Part shown: positions 18,737 through 27,506 of the stretch, piece after piece
Layout: every line of letters begins with the position of its first letter
How positions within the stretch are numbered: the stretch's first letter is position 1
Assembly: GCA_015655125.1 (NCBI GenBank)
Contig: JAATFP010000055.1
Coordinates: forward strand, 1-49,728
Source: Chitinophagales bacterium
GTDB taxonomy: Bacteria; Bacteroidota; Bacteroidia; Chitinophagales; Chitinophagaceae
DNA: 49,728 nt
Direction: 5' to 3'
Program-made: the position numbers and the translations under genes
Notes under the pieces: generated by a model
Told to the model about the DNA's origin: nothing
The model's database searches: none
What the model saw: the letters and a program-made list of their open reading frames with translations, nothing else

Positions 18737-19399
18737 TTATTTTAAGAGATAGGGCTCAATTGCCTTTTGCCAGATGGCATAGCCTTTGGCGTTCATGTGC
18801 AATCTGTCTTCAACAAAAATGTCTGCCATAACTGTTCCATCAGCGTTGAACATTTTATGATACACATCCACATAACCTGTTTTCTTCTTTTTGCGAAGAA
18901 AGTTTTTAATTGCCTTGTTAGATGCAATCATGGTTGACCAAAATTTCTCCCGACTCGGGCTTGGCTTCAAAGAAACAAATACAATCGGAACCGCAGGCAT
19001 TTTATTCCGAATGTCATTGAATAAAATTTTAAACCGTGCCAATACGATCGCTGCTGTTACTGTATCGGAAGAAGCTACATCATTTTCGCCACAGTAAATT
19101 ACGATCTGTTTCGGCTGATATGGAAAGATCACTTCGTTTTCATAACGAATAACATCGGGTAAGGCAGATCCACCAAAACCCCTGTTAATAACAGGATACC
19201 CAGGAAAATATTGCTGAACATCCTTCCATTTTGTAAAAGACGAACTACCTACAAAAAGTATTTTACCGGTTCCGGGAAAAGAAATGGAATCTGCTTTTTT
19301 AAATGCTGCGATGTCGCCCGCAAAAGGCTGGGCAAAGGAAACAACAGATAAAAAGAACGTCCATAAAAAACAGCATTTAATAAAAAAACTTCTCAACAT
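18737..19399 (-). CDS. SGNH/GDSL-family hydrolase
   Basis: A 220-residue exported hydrolase (signal peptide ending SFAQP). The four SGNH blocks are visible: GSSSF with the nucleophile serine near residue 53, the glycine of NRGFGGS (about 74-77), the asparagine of GEND (N106) and DRLHMN near the C-terminus with the catalytic Asp and His. Members of this family are mostly esterases that remove acyl groups from glycans or lipids. In this gene set an acyl-glycan esterase is plausible, but the substrate is not visible from sequence. Confidence 0.88.
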   Translation of the reverse strand: MLRSFFIKCCFLWTFFLSVVSFAQPFAGDIAAFKKADSISFPGTGKILFVGSSSFTKWKDVQQYFPGYPVINRGFGGSALPDVIRYENEVIFPYQPKQIVIYCGENDVASSDTVTAAIVLARFKILFNDIRNKMPAVPIVFVSLKPSPSREKFWSTMIASNKAIKNFLRKKKKTGYVDVYHKMFNADGTVMADIFVEDRLHMNAKGYAIWQKAIEPYLLK

Positions 19400-19505
19400 G
19401 TATCCTGATTTAATTCTAAAAAAATAATCTGATTGCTTACGAAATACTCCTTAAAGACGTCACCATTCAACATTGAACTTCCCGGAGCAAGATCTTTAAG
19501 GTGTA

Positions 19506-21272
19506 TTAGTCTACCTTCATCACCTTCGTCCTTTCTGAAATCCCATTTTCGTTAATGGCTTCGATCGAAAAATAATATTCTTTTTTACTATCCATTGTCT
19601 TCAGCCAATACTCGTTTATATCATGCACCATTATGCAAGTGTACAATTTATGCGGCGCTGTTCCGTAATAAATATTCCATGCCCATGCTTTTTCATCCGG
19701 ACTCCATTTTAACCATGCGCTGCGTTTGTCCTTTTCTGTGCGAAGCACGATCAATTGCTTCACCTGCGACGGCTTTTCACCTGCACCTTTACCAAAAACA
19801 CGCAGACCGCTGATAGCAAATTTACCGGTCGGCATGTGAACATTTTCCAATTTAATAAATCTTGCCTGCACCGGCTTTACGAGCTCAACATAATCGTGGG
19901 GCACATCTGTCTTGTTCTTACTTTTATCCACTAAAATGTTCCATTTTTTTCCGTCAATAGAATAGTACATTTTATATTGATGATAAATCATTGTTTGTTT
20001 TCCTAAAAATTCGGCGTCCTGGTCCGCATAATTTATCTGCACTGCGTTTACGGTAGAAACCGCACCCAGATCGGATTGTATCCATTCACCCGCATTGCCG
20101 GAAACCGCGCTCCAGTATGTTTTGATACTTTCATCAACAGCGTTGTTTGCATTAAAAGCATTCAGTGTTGAAGAAACCTGTACAGGTTTCTTATAGTTCA
20201 ACAGCATCCATCCTGTGAAACCGCCGTTCCCATCCGGCGAATTTTCCACAGCAGAATTTGCTGAAGGAATATGATGCGGGTAATCGCCGAAAGAGGTGTT
20301 GCAATACATCACATCATCTTTATCGAAGCCTGCGGGCCAGATGCCGATCCTTCTTTCAAAATTATTTTTTACAGAAATAGAGATCGTGGAAACGTGCCAG
20401 TAATTTTTAAAATCATCCATGAAAGTGGCGCCATGTCCCGCACCGCGCGCAAAGCCACCAGGCTTGAAACTTAACGGGTCCGATTGCGGTGTAAAGGGCC
20501 CCAGTGGTGTTTCTCCAACGATCACGCCATCTGCATACCCGCTGAATTCCGTGCCGGGCGCGCCATATTGAAAATAATATTTTCCATTGTGTTTGATCAT
20601 TTCCGATCCTTCGATGAACGGATCGAGAAAAGTATCATCCATATATTCACCAAACCTTTGCCAGCCATAGCGCCAGCTTTCGAGCAGGTACATTTCTTTT
20701 CTTGTACCAATGGGTTGCATCGTTTTGCGGTTGAGTTCGATACCGTAGGCAGGATAACTATTGCTGCTGCCATTGTACATATAAAACCGGCCATCGTCAT
20801 CCGTAAAAAATGCAGGATCCCAACCGCCGATGGCGAATGAATCTACCAAGGGCTTCCACACATTTCCTTTCGGGTCGGTACTCATCCAGATGGTGAATTT
20901 GTTGGTATAAGTAGAGCCAAATACCAGCATCGTATCGCCAATGATACCTACTGCGGGCGCACACAGTTCATCATAAACGCCACCGTTCCACGGGCGAAGG
21001 AACTTCCGCGAATTAAAGGTCCAGTTAAGCATATCATGACTGTACCAATAACCCCATTGATTGGTGCTGAACAAATAGTAATCGCCTTTATAATTTACGA
21101 TCACAGGATCCGCTGTGGCCCTGTGCTTGCCCCATTCGCTGAAATTTGGTATGGGCGTGTAGCCGTAGTCAATGTTAACAGGATTACAGTACGTTGTCTG
21201 CTGGCCCTTTGCAAAAATTGCGCAAAAGATCAGAAGAATACAGCCGCAGATGCGGAGATACTTTTTTGTCAT
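19506..21272 (-). CDS. GH43-like glycosidase with discoidin and Fn3 domains
   Basis: A 588-residue secreted protein. A signal peptide (ending FAKGQ) precedes a five-bladed propeller of the GH43 type (about 30-330) with the expected acids: D55 in ATADPV, D152 in GGWDPAFF and E221 in PFIEGSEM. A discoidin/F5-8C-type carbohydrate-binding domain follows (about 355-480, NAVDESIKTYWSA to GLRVFGKG), then a fibronectin-III-like domain. The family covers arabinofuranosidases, xylosidases and galactosidases, so the substrate cannot be fixed; the enzyme could trim side chains. A fossil fragment of another gene lies just upstream. Confidence 0.85.
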   Translation of the reverse strand: MTKKYLRICGCILLIFCAIFAKGQQTTYCNPVNIDYGYTPIPNFSEWGKHRATADPVIVNYKGDYYLFSTNQWGYWYSHDMLNWTFNSRKFLRPWNGGVYDELCAPAVGIIGDTMLVFGSTYTNKFTIWMSTDPKGNVWKPLVDSFAIGGWDPAFFTDDDGRFYMYNGSSNSYPAYGIELNRKTMQPIGTRKEMYLLESWRYGWQRFGEYMDDTFLDPFIEGSEMIKHNGKYYFQYGAPGTEFSGYADGVIVGETPLGPFTPQSDPLSFKPGGFARGAGHGATFMDDFKNYWHVSTISISVKNNFERRIGIWPAGFDKDDVMYCNTSFGDYPHHIPSANSAVENSPDGNGGFTGWMLLNYKKPVQVSSTLNAFNANNAVDESIKTYWSAVSGNAGEWIQSDLGAVSTVNAVQINYADQDAEFLGKQTMIYHQYKMYYSIDGKKWNILVDKSKNKTDVPHDYVELVKPVQARFIKLENVHMPTGKFAISGLRVFGKGAGEKPSQVKQLIVLRTEKDKRSAWLKWSPDEKAWAWNIYYGTAPHKLYTCIMVHDINEYWLKTMDSKKEYYFSIEAINENGISERTKVMKVD

Positions 21273-21321
21273 ATACCAAAATTATATTTACTAAAAGTGT
21301 TTTTTTTCATCCAATGTTGAA

Positions 21322-21441
21322 TTATTTCTTTGAATTTGTTTCCATTTCCAATTTCTTCAGTCCTGCTTTGATATACGGATCACTCATGAATACCAATAAT
21401 ATTTTCAGGATGTACACATCATAGCCGGAAAAATTGCCAAG
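21322..21441 (-). pseudogene. C-terminal remnant of a third GH144-type enzyme
   Basis: Between an in-frame TAG (21442-21444) and a TAA (21322-21324) on the minus strand is a 39-codon frame. Its distal part reads LVFMSDPYIKAGLKKLEME, which aligns with NLFMSCPEIQRGLKKLDFE near the C-terminus of the neighbouring broken gene (21612-22979) and more loosely with the intact copy. There is no start codon with a sensible leader and no upstream homology. It looks like the tail of a mostly deleted third copy. The rest of the 21273-21611 gap shows nothing I can support. Confidence 0.6.
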
Positions 21442-21611
21442 CTAAATTTTCTGATGATTATTTCTGTCCTTTTTTATTGATAACAACAATAATCATCCGC
21501 TATGGCACTGTTCACAAAGAAGGCCCTGTAATAATTATATTCCTGCACTTTCACGATGAAGGCGCTGAAGAAAAAAGCAGAACAAAAAATTATCCTGATC
21601 ATCGGAAAGAT

Positions 21612-22979
21612 TTAGTTGATTTTGGTTGTTTCTTTTTTTACATACGGACTTTCAAAATCAAGTTTTTTTAATCCGCGTTGTATTTCCGGGCAACTCATAA
21701 ATAAATTCCAAAGCAGCCCGGTTCTGTAATTTTCAATCATTACAATAATGGGTCCCTGGTCGATGGCAAGATGCGATTTCGCGTACCAGTTCTTCGTTTC
21801 ATTGAAGCCATCCACAAAACCATATTCGCTCCAGATCTTGTCGCCGAGATCGTAATAAAAATGTTTGAGCGCTTTCATTGACTTATCAGGTGTATATGGA
21901 AAAGCCGCCAATGCCGCAGTTGGAGCTATCGTACCGCCATCATTCGTTGGCGAGTAGGCATCGTAACCATTGTAGGTATCACCTGCTGTGAGTCCCCAGC
22001 AATTTTCGCCATAGCCTTTAAATTCTTTCGGGTTCTCTACACAATAATCGTAGTTGATGAGTGTGTGATTTTGATTTTGCTCCCAATAATTTGCATAGCG
22101 GTCTTTGAGTCCTGTGGGGTTTAAACCCAAAAAGGAATACTGCGAAAAAAACAACGGGCCACCGTATTCAAAACCAAGTGGCAATTTATGTCCGTAATAA
22201 GTTTTTCCATTAAGAAAGAAATTGCTTTCGGCCCAGCCACGATGATATACGGCGCCGCTCACCGGGTACTTGTCGCTGCTTGCCGCAAGAATGTACATGA
22301 TGAGGCATTCATTAAAACCACGCACGGGAAAGTTCATTGCCCAACCATTGTTCGGACTCCAGTGCCAGTATAAAACATCCTGTCCTTCTTTAGTGAACCA
22401 ATTGAATTCGATCCCATCCCATAACCATGAAATGCGGCTCCGCACTTCCCGTTCGATATTATTTTCCGGATCATTAAAATATTGACGAGCGCAGAGCAAA
22501 CCCTGCATCAGGTAGGATGTCTACACAAGGTCGGCACCATCATCTTTGCGGCTGAAAGGAATGGTTTTGCCCGTTGAACCGTTGAGCCAATGAGGAAAAA
22601 CGCCGTGGTAGCTGTCTGCCTTCAATAAAAAATTAACAAGCTTCAACATAAATTTTGCAGCAGTATCTCTCGTTATCCACTTGCGCTCCGTTGCCACGAT
22701 CACCGACATTACTCCGAAACCTGTACCCCCGGTCGTTGTAACGTCGCTTCCATAGCCAAAATTTTCATTGCTTCTTTCCCGGGCCATGCCACTTACCGGG
22801 TGAGCAAAATCCCAGAAGTAACGAAAGGTTTGTTTTTGTACGAGTTCAAGCAACGCTGTGTCCGACAGGTTCTTTGGCCTTTTGGTGGCATCAAATGCGG
22901 TGGCTGATTTCTGAGCGGTAACTGTTACCGCAGACAAAGAAAGTGCAGCAGAAAAGAAAATGTTCAGGATAATTTTCAT
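21612..22979 (-). pseudogene. GH144-type 'glucoamylase family' enzyme interrupted by one TAG
   Basis: The whole frame (456 codons including the end) is intact apart from one TAG at 22521-22523 (codon 153). The part before it has a signal peptide (SAVTVTAQ) and the family start QKQTFRYFWDFAHPVSG. The part after continues TSYLMQGLLCARQYF through HTLINYDYC, APTAALAAFPY and DQGPIIVMIENYRTG. The intact paralogue reads GADLVETSYLVQG at this point, so GAG to TAG is the likely change. The family includes endo-beta-1,2-glucanases (GH144). With roughly 300 downstream codons undamaged, the mutation is recent, a sequencing error, or read through. Unless suppressed, only a 152-residue fragment is made. 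Confidence 0.88.
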
Positions 22980-23030
22980 GCAATCGACTTTAAAGGTTGA
23001 AAGGTCAATATTGAATACTTTTATTGAATA

Positions 23031-24731
23031 TTACAAGTATGGCGCACTGAAACCCAGGCTTATCATGCCCGCCTTCACTTCCGGTGCGCTTGTGAATAAG
23101 TTCCACAGCAATTGTGTTCTGTAATTTTCAATCATCGCTATGATAGGTCCCTGGTCGATCGCGAGGAACGAACTTGCGAACCACTGATCTTTCAGGGAGA
23201 ATGCATCTACAAAACCATAGTCTTTAAATATTTTATCTCCTAATGTATAGTAATAAAATTTCAATGCTTTCATTGATTCCACGGGTGTGTATGGCAATGA
23301 TGAAATGGCCGCCGTTGGCGCGATCACACCAAGATCATTTGCAGGCGAACTTGCAGCATACCCATTTTCAATATCGCTGGCCGTAAGTCCCCATGTGGAA
23401 TCGCTGTAGCCGAAATAATTATTCGGATTTGTTTTGCAATAATTATAATTGATCAGGGTATGATTTTTTGTTTGTGTAACGTAATTGGCGTATGTATCTG
23501 AAAGTCCGTTCGGATTGATGCCCAAAAAAGAATAATGTTCGAAGAACAACGGTCCGCCTCGATCCGGACCCAATGGCAACGTATACCCATAATATGTATT
23601 GCCATTGATGAAACCCGCGCCGCCGTTGTTTGCCCAGCCATTCGTGTAAACAGCTGCCGGAACGCCGTGTGTAGTGGAAGAAGCCGCCAATACGTACGTA
23701 ATCAGGCACTCGTTCCAGCCTTGTATCTTCATGTTGATGGCAAAGCCGCCGGTGGCGCTGTAGTGCCAGTACAATATATCCTGATTGTTTTGCCGGAACC
23801 AATCCCACTCCACCCTGTTTACGATCGTGTTGATGTCTGTACGTAGTGTTGCTTCATCGCCGCTACCGCTGAAATACTGACGGGCGCAGATTAATCCCTG
23901 AACGAGATACGATGTTTCGACAAGATCGGCGCCATTGTCTGCGGTGCTGAATGGAATGATCGCGCCCGTTGTACCATTGAGCCAATGCGGATATGCACCA
24001 TGCACCGTTTGCGCAGTGTTCTTCAAAAATGCAATAATCTTCTGCATCCGCGTTAAACCTTCTGTGCGTGTAATATAATTTCTGCTGATACCCGTGATGA
24101 GCGCCATGATCCCAAACCCGGAACCGCCGCTGGTAACGGTTTCAGCAGATGTATTTCTTTCCGGCGCAAGTCCGCTCACAGGGTGACCAAAGTCGTAAAA
24201 ATATTTGAACGTTTGCTTCTGGATAATATCCAGCAACGCATCATCTGATACCAACGGAAATTTTCTGGACGAATCGATCTGCGTTGCGAAACGGATGGAA
24301 ACAGCCGTACCAAGTGCGCCTTGTTGTGCAGACCTTAAACTTGTTGAAGCATTGACCACATATCTGCTGATGCTTTCGAGCGGCGAAGTAGGTGTGATCA
24401 CCACCGTACTGTCGCCTCGCTCGTAAGAATATATTACCGGAACAACCGCGTTTGTTTTGGTATTAAGTGCAATGGCTGTAGATACGGAGGTTCTGTCTAC
24501 CTTATTGTTGAAAGACAGCCTTATGGCCGGAAGGCTGCTTACATTATAATTAACACTGGAAGGCTGCAATGCCGCATTGCTGGCGGTTGCTCCCGAAAAT
24601 ACCAACGCTGCTATTGGCGGCGTTACCGGCGGAGTTGCGGTACCGGCGTCGCCGCTTTTGCTGCATTGCATTTCTAAAAATGCCAGCGGCAACAAAATCA
24701 ACAGCAATTTATATTTATCAATCATCTTCAT
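23031..24731 (-). CDS. GH144-type 'glucoamylase family' enzyme with Ig-like domain
   Basis: A 566-residue exported enzyme. The N-terminal signal ends near LEMQCSKSG, a possible lipoprotein cysteine, then an Ig-like domain of the Big_5/SbsA type spans about residues 35-150. The catalytic alpha/alpha-barrel (about 165-566) has KQTFKYFYDFGHPVSG, YPHWLNGTTG, NGADLVETSYLVQG, YWHYSATGG, WNECLITYVLAASS, HTLINYNYC and the DQGPIIAMIENYRTQLLW end. The Pfam name is glycoamylase, and characterised relatives in GH144 are endo-beta-1,2-glucanases. It is the intact paralogue of the interrupted gene that follows 51 bases downstream. An ATG two codons in is an alternative start. Confidence 0.88.
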   Translation of the reverse strand: MKMIDKYKLLLILLPLAFLEMQCSKSGDAGTATPPVTPPIAALVFSGATASNAALQPSSVNYNVSSLPAIRLSFNNKVDRTSVSTAIALNTKTNAVVPVIYSYERGDSTVVITPTSPLESISRYVVNASTSLRSAQQGALGTAVSIRFATQIDSSRKFPLVSDDALLDIIQKQTFKYFYDFGHPVSGLAPERNTSAETVTSGGSGFGIMALITGISRNYITRTEGLTRMQKIIAFLKNTAQTVHGAYPHWLNGTTGAIIPFSTADNGADLVETSYLVQGLICARQYFSGSGDEATLRTDINTIVNRVEWDWFRQNNQDILYWHYSATGGFAINMKIQGWNECLITYVLAASSTTHGVPAAVYTNGWANNGGAGFINGNTYYGYTLPLGPDRGGPLFFEHYSFLGINPNGLSDTYANYVTQTKNHTLINYNYCKTNPNNYFGYSDSTWGLTASDIENGYAASSPANDLGVIAPTAAISSLPYTPVESMKALKFYYYTLGDKIFKDYGFVDAFSLKDQWFASSFLAIDQGPIIAMIENYRTQLLWNLFTSAPEVKAGMISLGFSAPYL

Positions 24732-24755
24732 AACATCCAGTTTAACTTAATAATT

Positions 24756-26153
24756 TTACCATGTAAATGTAGCTACAGCGCCTGCGGAAAGATTTGCTGC
24801 TACTTGTTTTCCTTTGCAGGAAATATTAAAAGTGGTGGCTGTTTTGTTGTCGTTCAAAACGATCAGCACAATTTTTCCGGAAGGCGTTCTGAAAGCCACG
24901 TTGGACAAATTATTAGACACATTGCTTCCGATACGCACCGAACCTGCGGTTACAAATTTGGATGCATGTGCGATAATATAATAGCTCACATTTCGTTTAA
25001 TGTTATTTTTATCAATCGTGAGCGCGCCTTTGCATTCTGTACAGCCGCCGGGTGTATGCGGGTTGAATTCCGGGTCGTTGGCAAGGTTCCATTCCAGCGC
25101 ATTGCGGCTCCAATTGCGCGTGGTGCCGATGATTACATTTTTAACGGCCCATTGCAAATCGCCGTCGAAGCTTCCTTTTGAACCGGTCCATTGTTCGGTA
25201 AAATAAACATTCTTATCAGGATGCGCATTGTGTACGGCCGACATCGCTTCCACTTCACCTACATACAGGTGAAAGGCAGAACCATCAATATATTTTCTTG
25301 CAACAGAATCGTTCAATATTGAAATAGGATATTCCGGATGATCGCAGTTGTGATCAAATAAAATGATCTTTGTTTTAATACCCGCTTTTTTAAAAGCGGG
25401 GCCGAGATGATCGCGAACGAACACCAATTGTTGCGCAGCATCCATGGAAAGGCTCGGATTATTTTTCGGATTTTCCGGCTCGTTCTGCACCGTTACCGCA
25501 TCTATCACGATGCCATTGGCTTTCATCTGCTGAACGTATTTTACAAAATACAAGGCGTAAGATTCGTAATGTTCCGGTAACAGGATTCCGCCTTTGGAGT
25601 TTTTATTGTCCTTCATCCATTCCGGCGGGCTCCACGGTGAACCGAGAATTTTTATTTTTGGATTGATTGCAAGGATTTTTTTCAAGACCGGAATGAGATC
25701 TATCTTATCTTTTGCGATACTGAATTTTTTCATGTCAGGATCTGTTTCGCCTGCGGGGAGATCATCGTAACTGAACACCACCGGATCAAGATCAGACGCG
25801 CCGATGCTGATGCGGAGATAGCTGATGCCTATGGAATTGCCGGTGCGGGAAAAAAGTTCGTTGAGCAATACGTCGTTTGTAGTTGGCGATAATTTATTGA
25901 TAAGAGTGGCACTACCGCCGGTGAGCGCAAAACCAAAGCCATCGATGGTTTGGTAAACGGAATCTGGCTGAATAGTAATGACCGGATCGTTGTTGGTAAT
26001 GGTTCCAAAGGAAAGATTCTTCTGTTGTTTCAATAACAATGACTGATCAGGCTTTGTAACCCAATACTGAACCGTATTTTGCGCAGTTGCCTGCAAAATG
26101 CAACACGTCATCGCCAGAAAAGAAATGCCTGCAAATTTTGTTCTTATAATCAT
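24756..26153 (-). CDS. GH30 family glycosidase
   Basis: About 465 residues from the ATG at 26151-26153; the two extra codons upstream begin with TTG. A signal peptide (LQATAQ) precedes a GH30-type barrel: IDGFGFALTGGSA, ISYLRISIGASDLD, SPWSPPEWMK, the acid/base glutamate in TVQNEPEN (E225 from this start) and the nucleophile glutamate in VYFTEQWTG (E320). A beta-sandwich C-terminus (FRTPSGKIVLIVLN to ATFTW) closes it. GH30 includes beta-1,6-glucanases, glucosylceramidases and others; subfamily 3, with beta-1,6-glucan activity, is my best guess given the GH3 and GH144 neighbours. It follows the cytochrome gene with a 22-base gap. Confidence 0.9.
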   Translation of the reverse strand: MIIRTKFAGISFLAMTCCILQATAQNTVQYWVTKPDQSLLLKQQKNLSFGTITNNDPVITIQPDSVYQTIDGFGFALTGGSATLINKLSPTTNDVLLNELFSRTGNSIGISYLRISIGASDLDPVVFSYDDLPAGETDPDMKKFSIAKDKIDLIPVLKKILAINPKIKILGSPWSPPEWMKDNKNSKGGILLPEHYESYALYFVKYVQQMKANGIVIDAVTVQNEPENPKNNPSLSMDAAQQLVFVRDHLGPAFKKAGIKTKIILFDHNCDHPEYPISILNDSVARKYIDGSAFHLYVGEVEAMSAVHNAHPDKNVYFTEQWTGSKGSFDGDLQWAVKNVIIGTTRNWSRNALEWNLANDPEFNPHTPGGCTECKGALTIDKNNIKRNVSYYIIAHASKFVTAGSVRIGSNVSNNLSNVAFRTPSGKIVLIVLNDNKTATTFNISCKGKQVAANLSAGAVATFTW

Positions 26154-26175
26154 ATCCAAAATTTATTAATTGAGT

Positions 26176-27426
26176 TTAATTCTTAATTCTCTTAATCAGC
26201 GCTATAATATTCGCCGTTTCTTCCGGGTAACTTTTTATAAGGTGCGTGTGCATCGAAGCCGGCGTGGGTCGCTGCTCACCGGGCAATACTACTGCTATTG
26301 CCCTGGATGATTGTGCCGGCATGTGGCAACTGATGCAATCGTTTTTGATCGTTTCTCCCAATGACGCCATCATCTTACAAACCACCTGGTGATTGCTTAT
26401 ATCACCATGACAGCTAAGGCATTTCCGGGAATACAAAGCTACGTTGCCTTTTTCATTATTATGCGGATCGTGACAGGTAATACAAGTCATAGACTGGCTC
26501 ATGCGAAAGCACTTGCTAAAACGCAGCATACCATATTGGTTGCCGTGAACATCGATACTGCCTGCATCTGCGCTGGTAGTATCGATCACAAAAAAATCAG
26601 AAAGGTTATCACCGGCAACAAATTCAAAAGAAGCTGTTTTTTTCTGCAGGTGTCCTCCGTGACAAAGTGCGCACATATCAAGACTTTGCTGCCTGCTGAA
26701 CTTTGCAGGATCGATGATATATTTTGCTTCTTTGATTGTTGGATTGGCTGTTTGAAATGCTACGTGTTTTGCAGCGGGACCGTGGCATTTTTCACAGGTA
26801 ATGCCGAGGATCATTTTGTTGCGGTCAAATAATTCAGGCTCCACGTCAGCAGCCGATATTTTTCCCGCAAAAGTGGAATGGCACTCAAGGCAGCGTGATG
26901 TGATGGGCCGGTTGAATGCGATCTTGTTCGGATAACCCGGACTGTTTGACCAACTGTGTGCACTGGTAAAATATGTGATGGGCAATTGCACGAGTTTATT
27001 GTCGATCCAGGAAGCATAAGATTGTCCCTGCGTTGCAACGCCGATCACCATGTCAAATGGTTCTATCCGAAGTTCTTTGCCTTTATCGGAATAAGCAACC
27101 TGGAAAAAGCCGTCGCCGCGTTTTTCCATACGGATGTAACCACCGGTACTAAAAGCCACTTTGTTGAGCAACGAATCAAAACTGCCGGCGATGTTGTGTT
27201 CATCGGCAATTTGTGAGGTTCCAAAGTGACCGGTTTTTAAGTGTGCAGCGTAAATATCTTTATGACAACGCTGGCAGGAAGGTGTACCTGCAAAGTCATT
27301 GAAAGTCGTAGTGGCAGAAGGTTGTGTTGCATCATTGTGGCTCATGCACCTTGTAAATACAAAGACAATAATGCATATCAATGATAATATGACGGTAATG
27401 GAGCGATATCGTAAAAATCCTTTCAT
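26176..27426 (-). CDS. Seven-haem c-type cytochrome
   Basis: About 416 residues from the ATG at 27424-27426 (a TTG lies one codon upstream). One hydrophobic N-terminal segment (about 10-27) exports or anchors the protein; the cysteine after it lacks a proper lipobox. Seven CxxCH haem sites are visible: CQRCH, CLECH, CEKCH, CALCH, CITCH, CLSCH and CISCH, spread from about residue 51 to 368. This is the pattern of multihaem cytochromes of the c554/NapC-associated type, which carry electrons in the periplasm. It leads the run GH30, GH144, GH144 relic, GH43, SGNH, GH3 with small gaps, an unusual place for a redox protein. Its electron partner is not in the window. Confidence 0.9.
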   Translation of the reverse strand: MKGFLRYRSITVILSLICIIVFVFTRCMSHNDATQPSATTTFNDFAGTPSCQRCHKDIYAAHLKTGHFGTSQIADEHNIAGSFDSLLNKVAFSTGGYIRMEKRGDGFFQVAYSDKGKELRIEPFDMVIGVATQGQSYASWIDNKLVQLPITYFTSAHSWSNSPGYPNKIAFNRPITSRCLECHSTFAGKISAADVEPELFDRNKMILGITCEKCHGPAAKHVAFQTANPTIKEAKYIIDPAKFSRQQSLDMCALCHGGHLQKKTASFEFVAGDNLSDFFVIDTTSADAGSIDVHGNQYGMLRFSKCFRMSQSMTCITCHDPHNNEKGNVALYSRKCLSCHGDISNHQVVCKMMASLGETIKNDCISCHMPAQSSRAIAVVLPGEQRPTPASMHTHLIKSYPEETANIIALIKRIKN

Positions 27427-27469
27427 CAAATTAATACAGAAGCCTAAAAATAATTTTAAAAAGATAAAA

Positions 27470-27496
27470 ATCCGCCACGCATTTTGCGTGGCGGAT
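27470..27496 (-). terminator. Rho-independent terminator
   Basis: ATCCGCCACGC and GCGTGGCGGAT pair over 11 bp around a 5-base loop; on the minus strand TTTTATCTTTTT follows. It ends the transcript of the type IX-secreted protein gene, so the cytochrome gene downstream needs its own promoter or read-through. Confidence 0.9.
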
Positions 27497-27506
27497 AATG
27501 AATTTA

